Translations under genes and position numbers: made by a program | Part shown: positions 26,337 to 33,981 of the stretch, one piece after another | Layout: every line of letters begins with the position of its first letter | How positions within the stretch are numbered: the first letter of the stretch is position 1 | The notes under the pieces: generated by a model | The model's input: only the letters and a program-made list of their open reading frames with translations | Databases searched by the model: none | Told to the model about the DNA's origin: nothing | Source of the DNA: Alphaproteobacteria bacterium | Lineage (GTDB): Bacteria; Pseudomonadota; Alphaproteobacteria; SHVP01 | NCBI GenBank assembly: GCA_016869765.1 | Contig: VGES01000006.1 | Coordinates: forward strand, 1-64,000 | DNA length: 64,000 nucleotides | Direction of reading: 5' to 3'

Positions 26337-26456
26337 AAGGTCAAGAGAGACCAGAACGGGTGTCGGCCCGGGGGAATGGAAGACCCGGCCGCCTCGTTGA
26401 TCGAAGGGTTCTGGGGGAGGGCTCCTTCGATCGGCGGCCGGGTCTGGAGGGCCGAC
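26311..26456 (-). ncRNA. Candidate structured small RNA, about 146 nt
   Basis: Reading the minus strand, three nested perfect inverted repeats form one long rod: GTCGGCCC/GGGCCGAC, GACCCGGCCGCC/GGCGGCCGGGTC and GATCGAAGG/CCTTCGATC. The apical loop is C-rich (AGCCCTCCCCCAGAACC), resembling anti-Shine-Dalgarno loops of regulatory RNAs. The loop heptamer CCAGAAC is exactly complementary to GTTCTGG in the single-stranded tail, allowing a pseudoknot. An intrinsic terminator closes the unit. A promoter-like match sits just upstream of the first stem. It has no ORF of note. I do not recognise it as 6S, SRP, tmRNA or AbcR, though C-rich loops recall AbcR and CcsR-type RNAs. Confidence 0.68.
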
Positions 26457-26463
26457 GCTGCAG

Positions 26464-26491
26464 AAGCTAGGGGCCTATTGCGGCGCACCAA
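26464..26491 (-). promoter_or_regulatory. Promoter-like pair for the small RNA
   Basis: On the minus strand TTGGTG (26486-26491) and TAGCTT (26464-26469) are 16 bp apart. The expected start, seven bases on, is the G that opens the outermost stem of the RNA candidate (26456). The match is moderate but its placement is exact. Confidence 0.5.
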
Positions 26492-26529
26492 GGGCTGAAA
26501 CAAGGCTTTTTTATGATTGGAGCACGAGC

Positions 26530-27195
26530 ATGTCGAGCCGCAGCATTGGGCTGAACGAACGCCTGGGCGAATACCTGTTCAGCGTCGCGGTGCGCGATAG
26601 CGACGTGTTGCAGCGCCTGCGCCAGGAGACGGCCAAGGAGAAGGCCGCCCGGATGCAGATATCGCCCGAGCAGGGCGCATTCATGGCGGTGCTGGTCAAG
26701 GCGATCGGTGCGCGACGCTGCGTCGAAGTGGGTGTGTTCACCGGCTACTCCTCGTTGGTCGTGGCTCAGGCGTTGCCGGCCGACGGGCGCTTGATCGCGT
26801 GCGATATCAACGAACAGTGGACCTCGGTCGCGCGCCGCTACTGGCAGGAGGCGGGCGTCGCCCACAAGATCGACCTTCGGCTTGCGCCGGCGATCGAGAC
26901 GCTCGATGGCGTGTTGCGGCAGGGTGGCGCCGGGACGTTCGATTTTGCCTTCATCGATGCCGACAAGGCCAACTACGACGCCTACTACGAGCGGGTCCTG
27001 AAGCTGCTCCGCCCTGGCGGAATCGTCACGATTGACAACGTCCTGTGGGGCGGCTCGGTCGCAGATCCCACCAAGTCCGATCCCGACGTCGACGCGATCC
27101 GGGCGCTCAACTCCAAGCTTCGCCACGACGATCGCATCGACGTTTCGATGCTGCCGGTGGGGGATGGCCTCACCGTGGCCCGCAAGCGCGAGTAG
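26530..27195 (+). CDS. Class I SAM-dependent O-methyltransferase (CCoAOMT family)
   Basis: A 221-residue Rossmann-fold methyltransferase. Motif I for S-adenosylmethionine is CVEVGVFTGYSSLVVAQAL. The cation- and substrate-binding DKANY appears in FAFIDADKANYDAYYERVLKLLRPGG, followed by IVTIDNVLWGGSV, both characteristic of the caffeoyl-CoA/catechol O-methyltransferase family. It is likely a cation-dependent enzyme acting on catechol-like hydroxyls. A short GGAGC ribosome site precedes ATG 26530. A 187-bp GC-rich gap with several inverted repeats follows before the next gene. Confidence 0.9.
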   Translation: MSSRSIGLNERLGEYLFSVAVRDSDVLQRLRQETAKEKAARMQISPEQGAFMAVLVKAIGARRCVEVGVFTGYSSLVVAQALPADGRLIACDINEQWTSVARRYWQEAGVAHKIDLRLAPAIETLDGVLRQGGAGTFDFAFIDADKANYDAYYERVLKLLRPGGIVTIDNVLWGGSVADPTKSDPDVDAIRALNSKLRHDDRIDVSMLPVGDGLTVARKRE

Positions 27196-27382
27196 ACCCT
27201 TCGGGCGGGTTGTCCAAATCCTTCCCAGGGCCTATCATTTTTTCATCCCAGGGGAGGGAGGCCGTAGCACCCGGGAGGGGCTGCGGGGGTGACAATGATA
27301 AGAAACGTGTTGCCGCCGCTGCGGCACAAGCGCCAGGCCCGGGCGGGCAACCGCCCTCGGTGCTAGGCGACGGGGCCTCGGC

Positions 27383-27745
27383 ATGAGCGAGGTCCTGCAC
27401 CTTGCCAAACGGGAGCCGAGGACTTTCCCTCGCTCCCGTTTTTCGTCTCTGGTGGCCTTTCACCGCAACGAGCTGAACCAGATCCTGGCGATCTATTCCC
27501 GCATGGTGATTGCCGGCGAATGGTGCGACTACGCGCTCAACATCGGCGAGCAGGAGGCGGCGTTTGCCATCTACCGCCGGCGCTCGCCGGTCCCGGCCTA
27601 CCGCGTGGTCAAGCGGGTACGCTCGGGCGCCGAGGGCCGGCGCTACCGCGTGGTCGAGGCCGGCGGACGCGTCCTCAAGGAGGGGGCCAACCTGGGCGAG
27701 GTGCTGCCCGTGCTCCTGAGCAAGCGCCTGCGCCTCGCGAGCTGA
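27383..27745 (+). CDS. DUF2794 family protein
   Basis: A 120-residue protein resembling the alphaproteobacterial DUF2794 family: RSRFSSLVAFHRNELNQILAIYSRMVIAGEWCDYALNI and EAAFAIYRRRSPVPAYRVVKR. No signal sequence or membrane segment is seen, so it is cytoplasmic. No enzymatic motif is visible, and the family function is unknown. It ends at a bidirectional terminator shared with the Bax-inhibitor-1 gene. Confidence 0.82.
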   Translation: MSEVLHLAKREPRTFPRSRFSSLVAFHRNELNQILAIYSRMVIAGEWCDYALNIGEQEAAFAIYRRRSPVPAYRVVKRVRSGAEGRRYRVVEAGGRVLKEGANLGEVLPVLLSKRLRLAS

Positions 27746-27758
27746 CCTCCCAAAAAGA

Positions 27759-27784
27759 AAAAGCCCGGCCGAAGCCGGGCTTTT
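27759..27784. terminator. Bidirectional intrinsic terminator
   Basis: Stem GCCCGGC/GCCGGGC with a CGAA tetraloop, preceded by A-runs and followed by TTTT, so it works on both strands. It lies between the convergent DUF2794 and Bax-inhibitor-1 genes. Confidence 0.92.
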
Positions 27785-27803
27785 CCACCAATCGTTTCGT
27801 GCG

Positions 27804-28532
27804 CTATTCGCGATTGCCGAACAGTGACAGCAACGCCTGGAATAGGCCCATGAACAGAATGTAGAGGTTGAGCGCACCAAACACCGCTCCCTTGGTCACC
27901 CACGTAGCATCGTGCCCGACATAGTCATAGCTCTGACGAATCTGCTGGGTCGAGTAGGCGGTAAAGCCGGTGAACACAAGCACCGTGACGACCGAGATGA
28001 CGAACGACATCATCGCGCTCTCTAAAATCAAGTTGACGAGCCCGGCGATGATCAGACCGACTGCCCCCATGATTAAGAAGCCAGCGTACTTGCTGAGATC
28101 AGCCTTAGTAACGTATCCCCAGAGGCTCACCGAGCCAAACATCGCTGCGGTAATGAAGAATACTTTGGCGATACTCGTCGCCGTGTAGGCGTGAAAGATG
28201 TAGCCGAGCGATAGGCCGTCGACCGCTACAAACGCCCAGTAAAACGCCTGCGTAGAGAAAGCACTCATCCGCTCCAGGCGCGCCGCCACGAGGAATAGCA
28301 TCCCGAGGGGAGCCAACATGACCACCCACTTGAGCGGCGTGGCGGCAATCGCCTGCCACAGGCCGGTGGTCGCCGCGAGATACGCGACGATTCCCGAAAG
28401 GGCCAAGCCGGAGCCCATGTAGTTGTAAACGCGCAGCATATAGCTGCGCAGACCCTGATCGATCGCGATGTCCTGGGTCTGGGCGCGGGTATCCGTAGTA
28501 ACGCCCCAGCGGTTATTGGTCGGTTCAGCCAT
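27804..28532 (-). CDS. Bax inhibitor-1/YccA family membrane protein
   Basis: A 242-residue integral membrane protein from ATG 28532 (MAEPTNNRWGVTT). Seven hydrophobic segments are visible between about residues 32 and 235, including VMLAPLGMLFLVAARL and YAGFLIMGAVGLIIAGLVNL. The C-terminal segment FGALNLYILFMGLFQALLSLFG is conserved in the family. Relatives form pH-sensitive calcium-leak channels or bind FtsH (YccA). The tracked start (28601) lies upstream of a promoter-like pair, so the shorter form is preferred. Confidence 0.92.
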   Translation of the reverse strand: MAEPTNNRWGVTTDTRAQTQDIAIDQGLRSYMLRVYNYMGSGLALSGIVAYLAATTGLWQAIAATPLKWVVMLAPLGMLFLVAARLERMSAFSTQAFYWAFVAVDGLSLGYIFHAYTATSIAKVFFITAAMFGSVSLWGYVTKADLSKYAGFLIMGAVGLIIAGLVNLILESAMMSFVISVVTVLVFTGFTAYSTQQIRQSYDYVGHDATWVTKGAVFGALNLYILFMGLFQALLSLFGNRE

Positions 28533-28573
28533 GGCACTCCCCTGGTTGGTCCGAAAGCAGACGAACGAAGGGA

Positions 28574-28601
28574 AATATGGCCGTTTCTGCACGACTTTCA
28601 A
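28574..28601 (-). promoter_or_regulatory. Sigma-70-type promoter of the Bax-inhibitor-1 gene
   Basis: On the minus strand TTGAAA (28596-28601) and CATATT (28574-28579) are 16 bp apart, about 40 bp upstream of ATG 28532. The -35 matches 5 of 6 and the -10 4 of 6 consensus positions. Confidence 0.5.
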
Positions 28602-28652
28602 GGGTGCTCGACTCGGAAAGGCGCCAATTCCCTAAGAAAACAGGGGCTTTGC

Positions 28653-31181
28653 CTAGACGTGGCGCAACACAGGCGCCGGTCGCTGCCGAAGCGCGAACCA
28701 GGTGCCGATGAGGCCGAAGGCGAGGGTCGCCAGCACCCCGACGCCGGCGGTCCCAACGGCCAGTTCCGGAAGAAAACGCCACTCGGCCTCCATGAGCCGG
28801 GTGATCACGAGGTGGGCGCCCAATGTGCCGAGCACGATGGCAATCACACCGGTGATCGCACCGAGCAGCGTGAATTCGACGAGGTAGGCGGCGAGCACAT
28901 TGGACCGGGTGGCGCCGATTACCTTCAAGATGACCGCGTCATAAACCCGTCGACGGTGCCCGGCTGCGATGGCGCCGGCGAGTACGAAGACGCCCGCCAA
29001 GATCGTGATGGATGCGGAGCCGGCAGCGGCGGCGGCAATGCGGTTGAGAACCTTGGTCGCCGCTTCGATGACGTCACGGACACGCACCACCGAGACGTTG
29101 GGGAATCCCTGCGTGATGGAGCGATAGGCGGCGGCTTCGGCCTCGCGAGCTACGGCGGCGGTCGCCAAATGGGTCTGCGGCGCGCCCTCGAGCGCGCCTG
29201 GTCCAAACACCACCGTGTAGTTGATACCGAAATCCGACCAGTCGATGCGACGAAGGTTATGGACGCGGGCCGTGATTTCGCGGCCCAGAATGCTCAGCGT
29301 GATGGTGTCACCAACCGCCACCCGCAGGCCCTGGGCCAGCACCTCGTCGAGCGAGACGATTGGTTCGCCGCGATAGTCGGCCGGCCACCAGGTTCCCTGG
29401 CTGACACTCGTTCGCCGCGGTTGGGCTGCGCTGTAGGTGAGCGCGAGTTCGCCTTGGCGAACCCACTGCTGGGGTGGCGCGATCGATACCTCCGCGACGG
29501 CCATGCCCTTGATGGCCACGAGACGACCGCGCAGGTTTGGGCTTCGTTCGAAGTCGTGAAACCCCGGGGTCGTTCGCACGCGCGATTCCAAGGTCGTCAC
29601 CTGATCGGGTTGGACGTCGATGAAAAAGAAACTCGGCGCGCGGTCGGGGAGACGATCCTGGACCTGCTGGTCGAGGTTGCCCTGTACGAGCGCCGTCGCG
29701 ACCAGGACCGTGATGCCGACCCCGAGCGAGACGACCACACCGGCCGTGGGCGCACCGGGTCGCACGAGATTGGCGAGCGCGAGGCGCAGCGTCGTCTGGC
29801 GCAGCCGCGGCAACCGTCGCACCCCGGCAAGAATGCCGCTCGCCATGGCGCGAAACAGAACGAGCGTCCCAGCCGCAGCAACGACGAACCAGCCGGCGAT
29901 GAAAGGCTGCCCTACGCCGAACACGGCGAGGGCCGCAAGAGCGGTGAAGGCCACCGCGGTCAACGCGATGAATGGCCAGCGTGGCCAGGTGCGTTCGGGC
30001 GCCACCAGATCGCGGAACAAACCGGCGGCGGGAATTTCCCGCGCGCGGGCCAGCGGCCAAACGGCAAACGCGAAGGCGGTCAGCAATCCGAACGCCGCAG
30101 CCAGCAATAGGGGCCCCGGGAACAGGACCCCCTGGGTCGGCAGTGGCAGGGCGGAGCCGAAGAAATGGAGCCCGACATGGGGTGCTGCTGCGCCACCGAT
30201 GATACCGATCACGACGCCGAGTAGCGCCAGGGCCAGCACCTGTCCCAGGTAGGTGAGGAACACGAGGTTCGAGGAGGCGCCGAGGCACTTGAAGGTGGCG
30301 ATGGTCGCCGTCTTGCCCCCGAGGTAGGCCTGGATCGCGTTGCCCACGCCGATCCCGCCGACGACCAGAGCGGTAACGCCGGCCAGCGTCAGGAACACGC
30401 TCAACCGGTCGATGAAGCGCCGGACCGAGGGTTGCGCCTCCCGCGCGTGGCGTAGTCGCCAAAGTGATTCGGGGAATTGCCGGCGAAGGTCCCGTTCCCA
30501 CGCCAGTTCATCCGATCCGGGCGCGAGTTTCACGCGGTGGCGAAACCGTACCAGGCTGCCCTCCTGGACGAGATCGGCGGCGGCAAGCCCGGCTTCGTTC
30601 ACCATCAGCCGTGGTCCCAAGGAAAAGGCGTTGGCCACCCGGTCGGGCTCCTCGGTCACGACTCCGCGTAGTTCGAAGACGGCTTCGCCGACCAGGAGCG
30701 TGGCGCCGACCTCGAGGCCGAGTTTGATCAGGAGTGCCTCTTCGGCAACCGCGCCATGACGCCCGCCCCGCAGCGCCAATGCCGTGCCGAGGGCTTCCCC
30801 GCTCGACAGGCGAACCTCACCGTAAAGCGGGTAGGCCTGATCCACCGCTTTGAGCTCGACCAGGGTGCGCGGCCCGTCGCCATCCGTTCGTGCCATGGCT
30901 CGCATCTCGGTCGTGCGCGAGGCTTGAGACCCGCCCGCCCGGACGTAGCCGAGGACCGCTTCGTCGATGTCCTGTCCCGATTGCGAAATCTCGGCGTCGC
31001 CACCCAACAGCACACGGGCGTTTTCGACCAGGCCCGCGACGATCATCGCCGAGAGCGAGCCGACGGCGGCGATCGCGAAGACCCCGAGCGCCAGACTGGC
31101 AAGGAACACGCGAAAGCCGCGCAGGCCGCCGCGCAACTCGCGACGCGCGAGCCGCCAGGCCATAGCGGTTTCGCCGATCAT
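28653..31181 (-). CDS. FtsX-type ABC permease, YbbP-like
   Basis: An 842-residue inner-membrane protein with two FtsX-like modules: helices at about 20-45 and 260-385, a central transmembrane block (about 395-460), and a second set at about 475-500 and 715-835. Large periplasmic domains lie between. It resembles YbbP, the permease paired with the YbbA ATPase next to TesA in E. coli. The start at 31181 overlaps the ATPase stop by four bases. The predicted role is mechanotransmission or lipid/lipoprotein handling in the envelope, since such complexes do not always translocate substrates. The exact substrate is unknown. Confidence 0.9.
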   Translation of the reverse strand: MIGETAMAWRLARRELRGGLRGFRVFLASLALGVFAIAAVGSLSAMIVAGLVENARVLLGGDAEISQSGQDIDEAVLGYVRAGGSQASRTTEMRAMARTDGDGPRTLVELKAVDQAYPLYGEVRLSSGEALGTALALRGGRHGAVAEEALLIKLGLEVGATLLVGEAVFELRGVVTEEPDRVANAFSLGPRLMVNEAGLAAADLVQEGSLVRFRHRVKLAPGSDELAWERDLRRQFPESLWRLRHAREAQPSVRRFIDRLSVFLTLAGVTALVVGGIGVGNAIQAYLGGKTATIATFKCLGASSNLVFLTYLGQVLALALLGVVIGIIGGAAAPHVGLHFFGSALPLPTQGVLFPGPLLLAAAFGLLTAFAFAVWPLARAREIPAAGLFRDLVAPERTWPRWPFIALTAVAFTALAALAVFGVGQPFIAGWFVVAAAGTLVLFRAMASGILAGVRRLPRLRQTTLRLALANLVRPGAPTAGVVVSLGVGITVLVATALVQGNLDQQVQDRLPDRAPSFFFIDVQPDQVTTLESRVRTTPGFHDFERSPNLRGRLVAIKGMAVAEVSIAPPQQWVRQGELALTYSAAQPRRTSVSQGTWWPADYRGEPIVSLDEVLAQGLRVAVGDTITLSILGREITARVHNLRRIDWSDFGINYTVVFGPGALEGAPQTHLATAAVAREAEAAAYRSITQGFPNVSVVRVRDVIEAATKVLNRIAAAAAGSASITILAGVFVLAGAIAAGHRRRVYDAVILKVIGATRSNVLAAYLVEFTLLGAITGVIAIVLGTLGAHLVITRLMEAEWRFLPELAVGTAGVGVLATLAFGLIGTWFALRQRPAPVLRHV

Positions 31182-31900
31182 TGTGCGGCCGCCACGTTAT
31201 TGCGATCGATCAGGCCGTCACGCATGCGGACGATACGGTCGCAACGCCGCGCCAACCGCTCCTCGTGCGTGATCAGCACCAGGGTCGTGCGGTGGCGGTC
31301 GCGTAGCGAGAACAAAGTATCGATGATCGCCCGCCCAGTGTCGCTATCGAGGTTGCCGGTCGGTTCGTCGGCGAGCAGCAGTTTCGGATCGGCCACGAAC
31401 GCTCGGGCCAACGCGACGCGTTGTTGCTCGCCGCCCGACATCTGTGCCGGATAGTGGGTCAGTCGGTGGCCGAGCCCGACGCCGGCCAGAGTCTGCTCGG
31501 CCTTGTCGAAGGCCGCCGGGTCGCGCGCGAGTTCGAGGGGGATGGCGACGTTTTCGATGGCTGTCATCGTCGGGATCAGGTGGAACGATTGGAACACGAT
31601 GCCGATCGTGCGGCGTCGGAACAGCGCGAGCGCATCTTCGTCCATGGCCGTGAGGTCGGCGCCGTCGACGCGGACTGTGCCGCGGGTCGGTCGTTCCAAC
31701 CCTGCCATGATCGCCATCATCGTCGATTTGCCCGATCCCGAAGGGCCCAGGACACCGACGGCCTCGCCTTCGTGCACGGCAAAGTCGATGCCGCGCAGAA
31801 TGTGCACGAGGCCTGCCGCGCTCGGCAGGCTCAAGTGAACGTCACGGAGGGCAACCAGGTCTTTACGACCTACCGGGAGGGTGGCAGTGTCCGCGCTCAT
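31178..31900 (-). CDS. ABC transporter ATP-binding protein, YbbA-like
   Basis: A 240-residue ATPase from ATG 31900 (MSADTATLPVG). Walker A is [14 protein letters not shown], the signature MSGGEQQRVALARAF, and Walker B LLLADEPTGNLD. It partners with the permease gene downstream, overlapping it by four bases. Its start codon shares two bases with the start of the divergent esterase gene (31899-31901). This leaves no non-coding space between them, so both promoters must lie inside the opposite gene. Confidence 0.92.
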   Translation of the reverse strand: MSADTATLPVGRKDLVALRDVHLSLPSAAGLVHILRGIDFAVHEGEAVGVLGPSGSGKSTMMAIMAGLERPTRGTVRVDGADLTAMDEDALALFRRRTIGIVFQSFHLIPTMTAIENVAIPLELARDPAAFDKAEQTLAGVGLGHRLTHYPAQMSGGEQQRVALARAFVADPKLLLADEPTGNLDSDTGRAIIDTLFSLRDRHRTTLVLITHEERLARRCDRIVRMRDGLIDRNNVAAAQ

Positions 31901-32621
31901 GAACGATCCTCGCATGCACGTCGGTATCGCTCATTCCGAACGCGGCGCAAAAGCTGGTTCCCCATATCGCCTTTCGCGTCGGGTTTTCAACTCACTCGCG
32001 CTTTTTCTATGTATCACGTTCGCGTGGAACGATGGCCGAACCGTGGCGGCAGAGCGCGACGCGGTCGTGGCGATTCTTGGCGACAGCCTGACCGCGGGAT
32101 ACGGGCTGCCGACGGATCAGGCCTTCCCGGCCCGCCTGGAGGCGGCGCTCCGGCGGGCGGGCCACCGGGTCCGGATCGTCAATGCCGGTGTGTCGGGCGA
32201 CACCACCGCCGGCGGGCTGGCACGTCTCGATTGGGTGTTGGCCGACAAGCCTGATCTCGTCGTGATCGAGCTCGGCGCCAACGATGCACTCCGCGGTCTG
32301 AGCCCGGTCGAAGCGGAGCGCAACTTGGACCGCATCCTGGCGCGGCTGTCGGAACGGAAGATCGCCGCCGCCCTTGCGGGAATGCAGGCGCCACGCAACC
32401 TCGGTCGCGACTACGTGGAGGCCTTCGACGGCCTCTACGCGCGGTTGGCGCAGAAATACCGCGTGCCGCTCTACCCGTTCTTTCTCGATGGGGTGGCGCT
32501 CCGCAACGAACTCAATCAACCGGACCTCATTCACCCGAACGCCGCTGGCGTCATGGTGATCGTCGAGCGATTCGTGCCCTTCATCACCCAAGTCCTGGCG
32601 ACATTGACGCGAGGCTCTTGA
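31899..32621 (+). CDS. TesA-like arylesterase/lysophospholipase (SGNH)
   Basis: An exported SGNH hydrolase of about 240 residues. It has a hydrophobic export segment (FNSLALFLCITFAW), block I with nucleophile Ser in AILGDSLTAGYGLP, block II Gly in NAGVSGDTTAGG, block III Asn in VIELGANDALRG and the catalytic Asp/His pair in DLIHPNAAG. Homologues are periplasmic acyl-CoA thioesterase/lysophospholipase L1. It is divergent from the YbbA/YbbP-like pair, the same partnership as in enterobacteria. The start is uncertain: ATG 31899 or ATG 31914. Confidence 0.9.
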   Translation: MNDPRMHVGIAHSERGAKAGSPYRLSRRVFNSLALFLCITFAWNDGRTVAAERDAVVAILGDSLTAGYGLPTDQAFPARLEAALRRAGHRVRIVNAGVSGDTTAGGLARLDWVLADKPDLVVIELGANDALRGLSPVEAERNLDRILARLSERKIAAALAGMQAPRNLGRDYVEAFDGLYARLAQKYRVPLYPFFLDGVALRNELNQPDLIHPNAAGVMVIVERFVPFITQVLATLTRGS

Positions 32622-32622
32622 G

Positions 32623-33171
32623 GTGCGGCTGTTCACCGGCATCGCTTTGCCGTCTCACGTTCTCGATCGGTTGTTGACCCTCTGTAGCGGCGTGCCGGGG
32701 GCGCGCTGGCAAGATCGCGAACAGATGCACCTCACGCTGCGCTTCATCGGTGAGGTCGACGGCAAGTCTTTCGACGACATGCGGCTGGCGCTGGCGCAGG
32801 TGCGGTCTTCCCAGTTTTCGCTGACGCTCGATTCGGTCGGACACTTCGGCGAGCGTAAGCGCGTGCATGCCCTGTGGGTGGGTGTTCCGATGGTGCGGGA
32901 ACTGATCGCGCTGCGCGACCGCATCGAATCGGTCCTGGTGCGTTACGGCCAGGAGCCCGAGTCGCGGAAGTACAAACCCCACGTGACGCTGGCGCGTCTG
33001 CGCGATGCGCCGCTCGACCGTGTTGTGTCCTTCCTCAGCGCCAACGCGTTGTTCCTGGCGGGGCCCTTTGCAGTTGAGGAATTTCACCTATATTCAAGTC
33101 ATCCCGGTGGTGGCGGCTCGCTCTATCGTATCGAAGAGAGCTACCCGCTGAACGTTGTCGGAGCCTCATGA
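32623..33171 (+). CDS. thpR: RNA 2',3'-cyclic phosphodiesterase
   Basis: A 182-residue 2H phosphoesterase that opens 2',3'-cyclic phosphates on RNA ends. Both catalytic HxTx motifs are present: HLTLRFIG (near residue 43) and HVTLARLR (near 121). The start is GTG 32623, one base past the esterase stop. The FHLYSSHPGGGGSLYRIEESYPL C-terminus is family-typical. It overlaps the next gene as ATGA. Confidence 0.93.
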   Translation: MRLFTGIALPSHVLDRLLTLCSGVPGARWQDREQMHLTLRFIGEVDGKSFDDMRLALAQVRSSQFSLTLDSVGHFGERKRVHALWVGVPMVRELIALRDRIESVLVRYGQEPESRKYKPHVTLARLRDAPLDRVVSFLSANALFLAGPFAVEEFHLYSSHPGGGGSLYRIEESYPLNVVGAS

Positions 33172-33440
33172 GCGACGATTTCGCTGACGTGAAGTTGAGT
33201 TTCGGCGAACGTCTCGGCCGTTGGCTCGAATCGCACATGCTCGGGTTCGAGTTCCTCTGCCACGAATGCAACGCCCAATCGCGCCACGGGCAGGTCTCTC
33301 CCGATGGCACCGGGTGTTTTGGTCGTTGTGGGCTCACGAACAAGCAGCGCGCAGCGGAATATCGCCGCGGCTCGGACGCTTACACGCCACGGATCGCCGG
33401 CAAGGTCCGCGATCGTCTCGGGATCGGTATCACCGAGTAG
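33168..33440 (+). CDS. Small four-cysteine protein, possible zinc ribbon
   Basis: A 90-residue cytoplasmic protein translated from an ATG that overlaps the thpR stop. Four Cys residues in CHECNAQ...GCFGRCGL are spaced like a zinc site. The rest is basic and helical. No family is recognised; coupling to thpR suggests a nucleic-acid-related job, but this is a guess. Its last 11 bp overlap the tail of the convergent tyrosine phosphatase gene. Confidence 0.62.
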   Translation: MSDDFADVKLSFGERLGRWLESHMLGFEFLCHECNAQSRHGQVSPDGTGCFGRCGLTNKQRAAEYRRGSDAYTPRIAGKVRDRLGIGITE

Positions 33441-33936
33441 CCTGCGCGCCATCGGAGGATAGGCGCCCACGCACGTGCTGGATCAGGCCTTCGGCCGCCG
33501 GGGCGATGAGCTCGAGCACGTGCTCGAACCCGTCGGGGCCACCGTCGTAGGGGTCGGGCACTTCGTCGACGCCCAAGTCTCGGGCGAACGGTAGGAACAA
33601 CGACACCCGGGCCGCCGATCGCGTGGGGGCCATGGCTGACAGCGCCGCCAAGTTGGCGCGATCCATCGCCAGGATGTAGTCGAAGCGTACGAAATCCTGG
33701 TCGGCGACCTGACGAGCGCGTCGGCGCGACAGGTCGATCCCGCGGCGGAGTGCCGCAGCCTGTGATCGTCGATCGGGCGGCGATCCGATGTGCCAGGCCC
33801 CGGTGCCGGCTGAATCGATCTCGAGTCGCGAGATCAATCCGTGGCGAGTGGCAACCTGACGGAACACGCCCTCGGCGGTGGGCGACCGACAGATGTTGCC
33901 GAGACAGACGAACAGGACACCCAGGCGCGCGATCAT
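33430..33936 (-). CDS. Low-molecular-weight protein tyrosine phosphatase
   Basis: A 168-residue phosphatase from ATG 33936 (MIARLGVLFVCLGNICRSPTAEG). The catalytic P-loop CLGNICRS has the C-x5-R motif, and the general-acid Asp is in VPDPYDGGPDGF. The tracked ORF start (34578) runs far into the divergent sirtuin gene and is not credible. Relatives dephosphorylate bacterial tyrosine kinases in polysaccharide export or act on small phosphoesters. It is divergent from the sirtuin gene with a 45-bp gap. Confidence 0.92.
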   Translation of the reverse strand: MIARLGVLFVCLGNICRSPTAEGVFRQVATRHGLISRLEIDSAGTGAWHIGSPPDRRSQAAALRRGIDLSRRRARQVADQDFVRFDYILAMDRANLAALSAMAPTRSAARVSLFLPFARDLGVDEVPDPYDGGPDGFEHVLELIAPAAEGLIQHVRGRLSSDGAQATR

Positions 33937-33981
33937 CACGGCAGCTTGCCATGTCCCGGCTGGTCGGCCTACTGGAGGGGC

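Noticed and set aside
26341-26456. A plus-strand RNA from the same hairpin at 26.4 kb
   Set aside because: The T tract that follows the terminator stem exists only on the minus strand, and the promoter-like pair also reads minus.
27196-27382. Structured RNA between the O-methyltransferase and DUF2794 genes
   Set aside because: The stretch has GC-rich inverted repeats (for example GGGCGGGCAACCGCCC) but no terminator, no clear promoter and no match to a known RNA, so I do not call a gene.
28659-30110. A 483-aa plus-strand ORF opposite the YbbP-like permease
   Set aside because: Shadow of an intact membrane protein; no signal or domain of its own.
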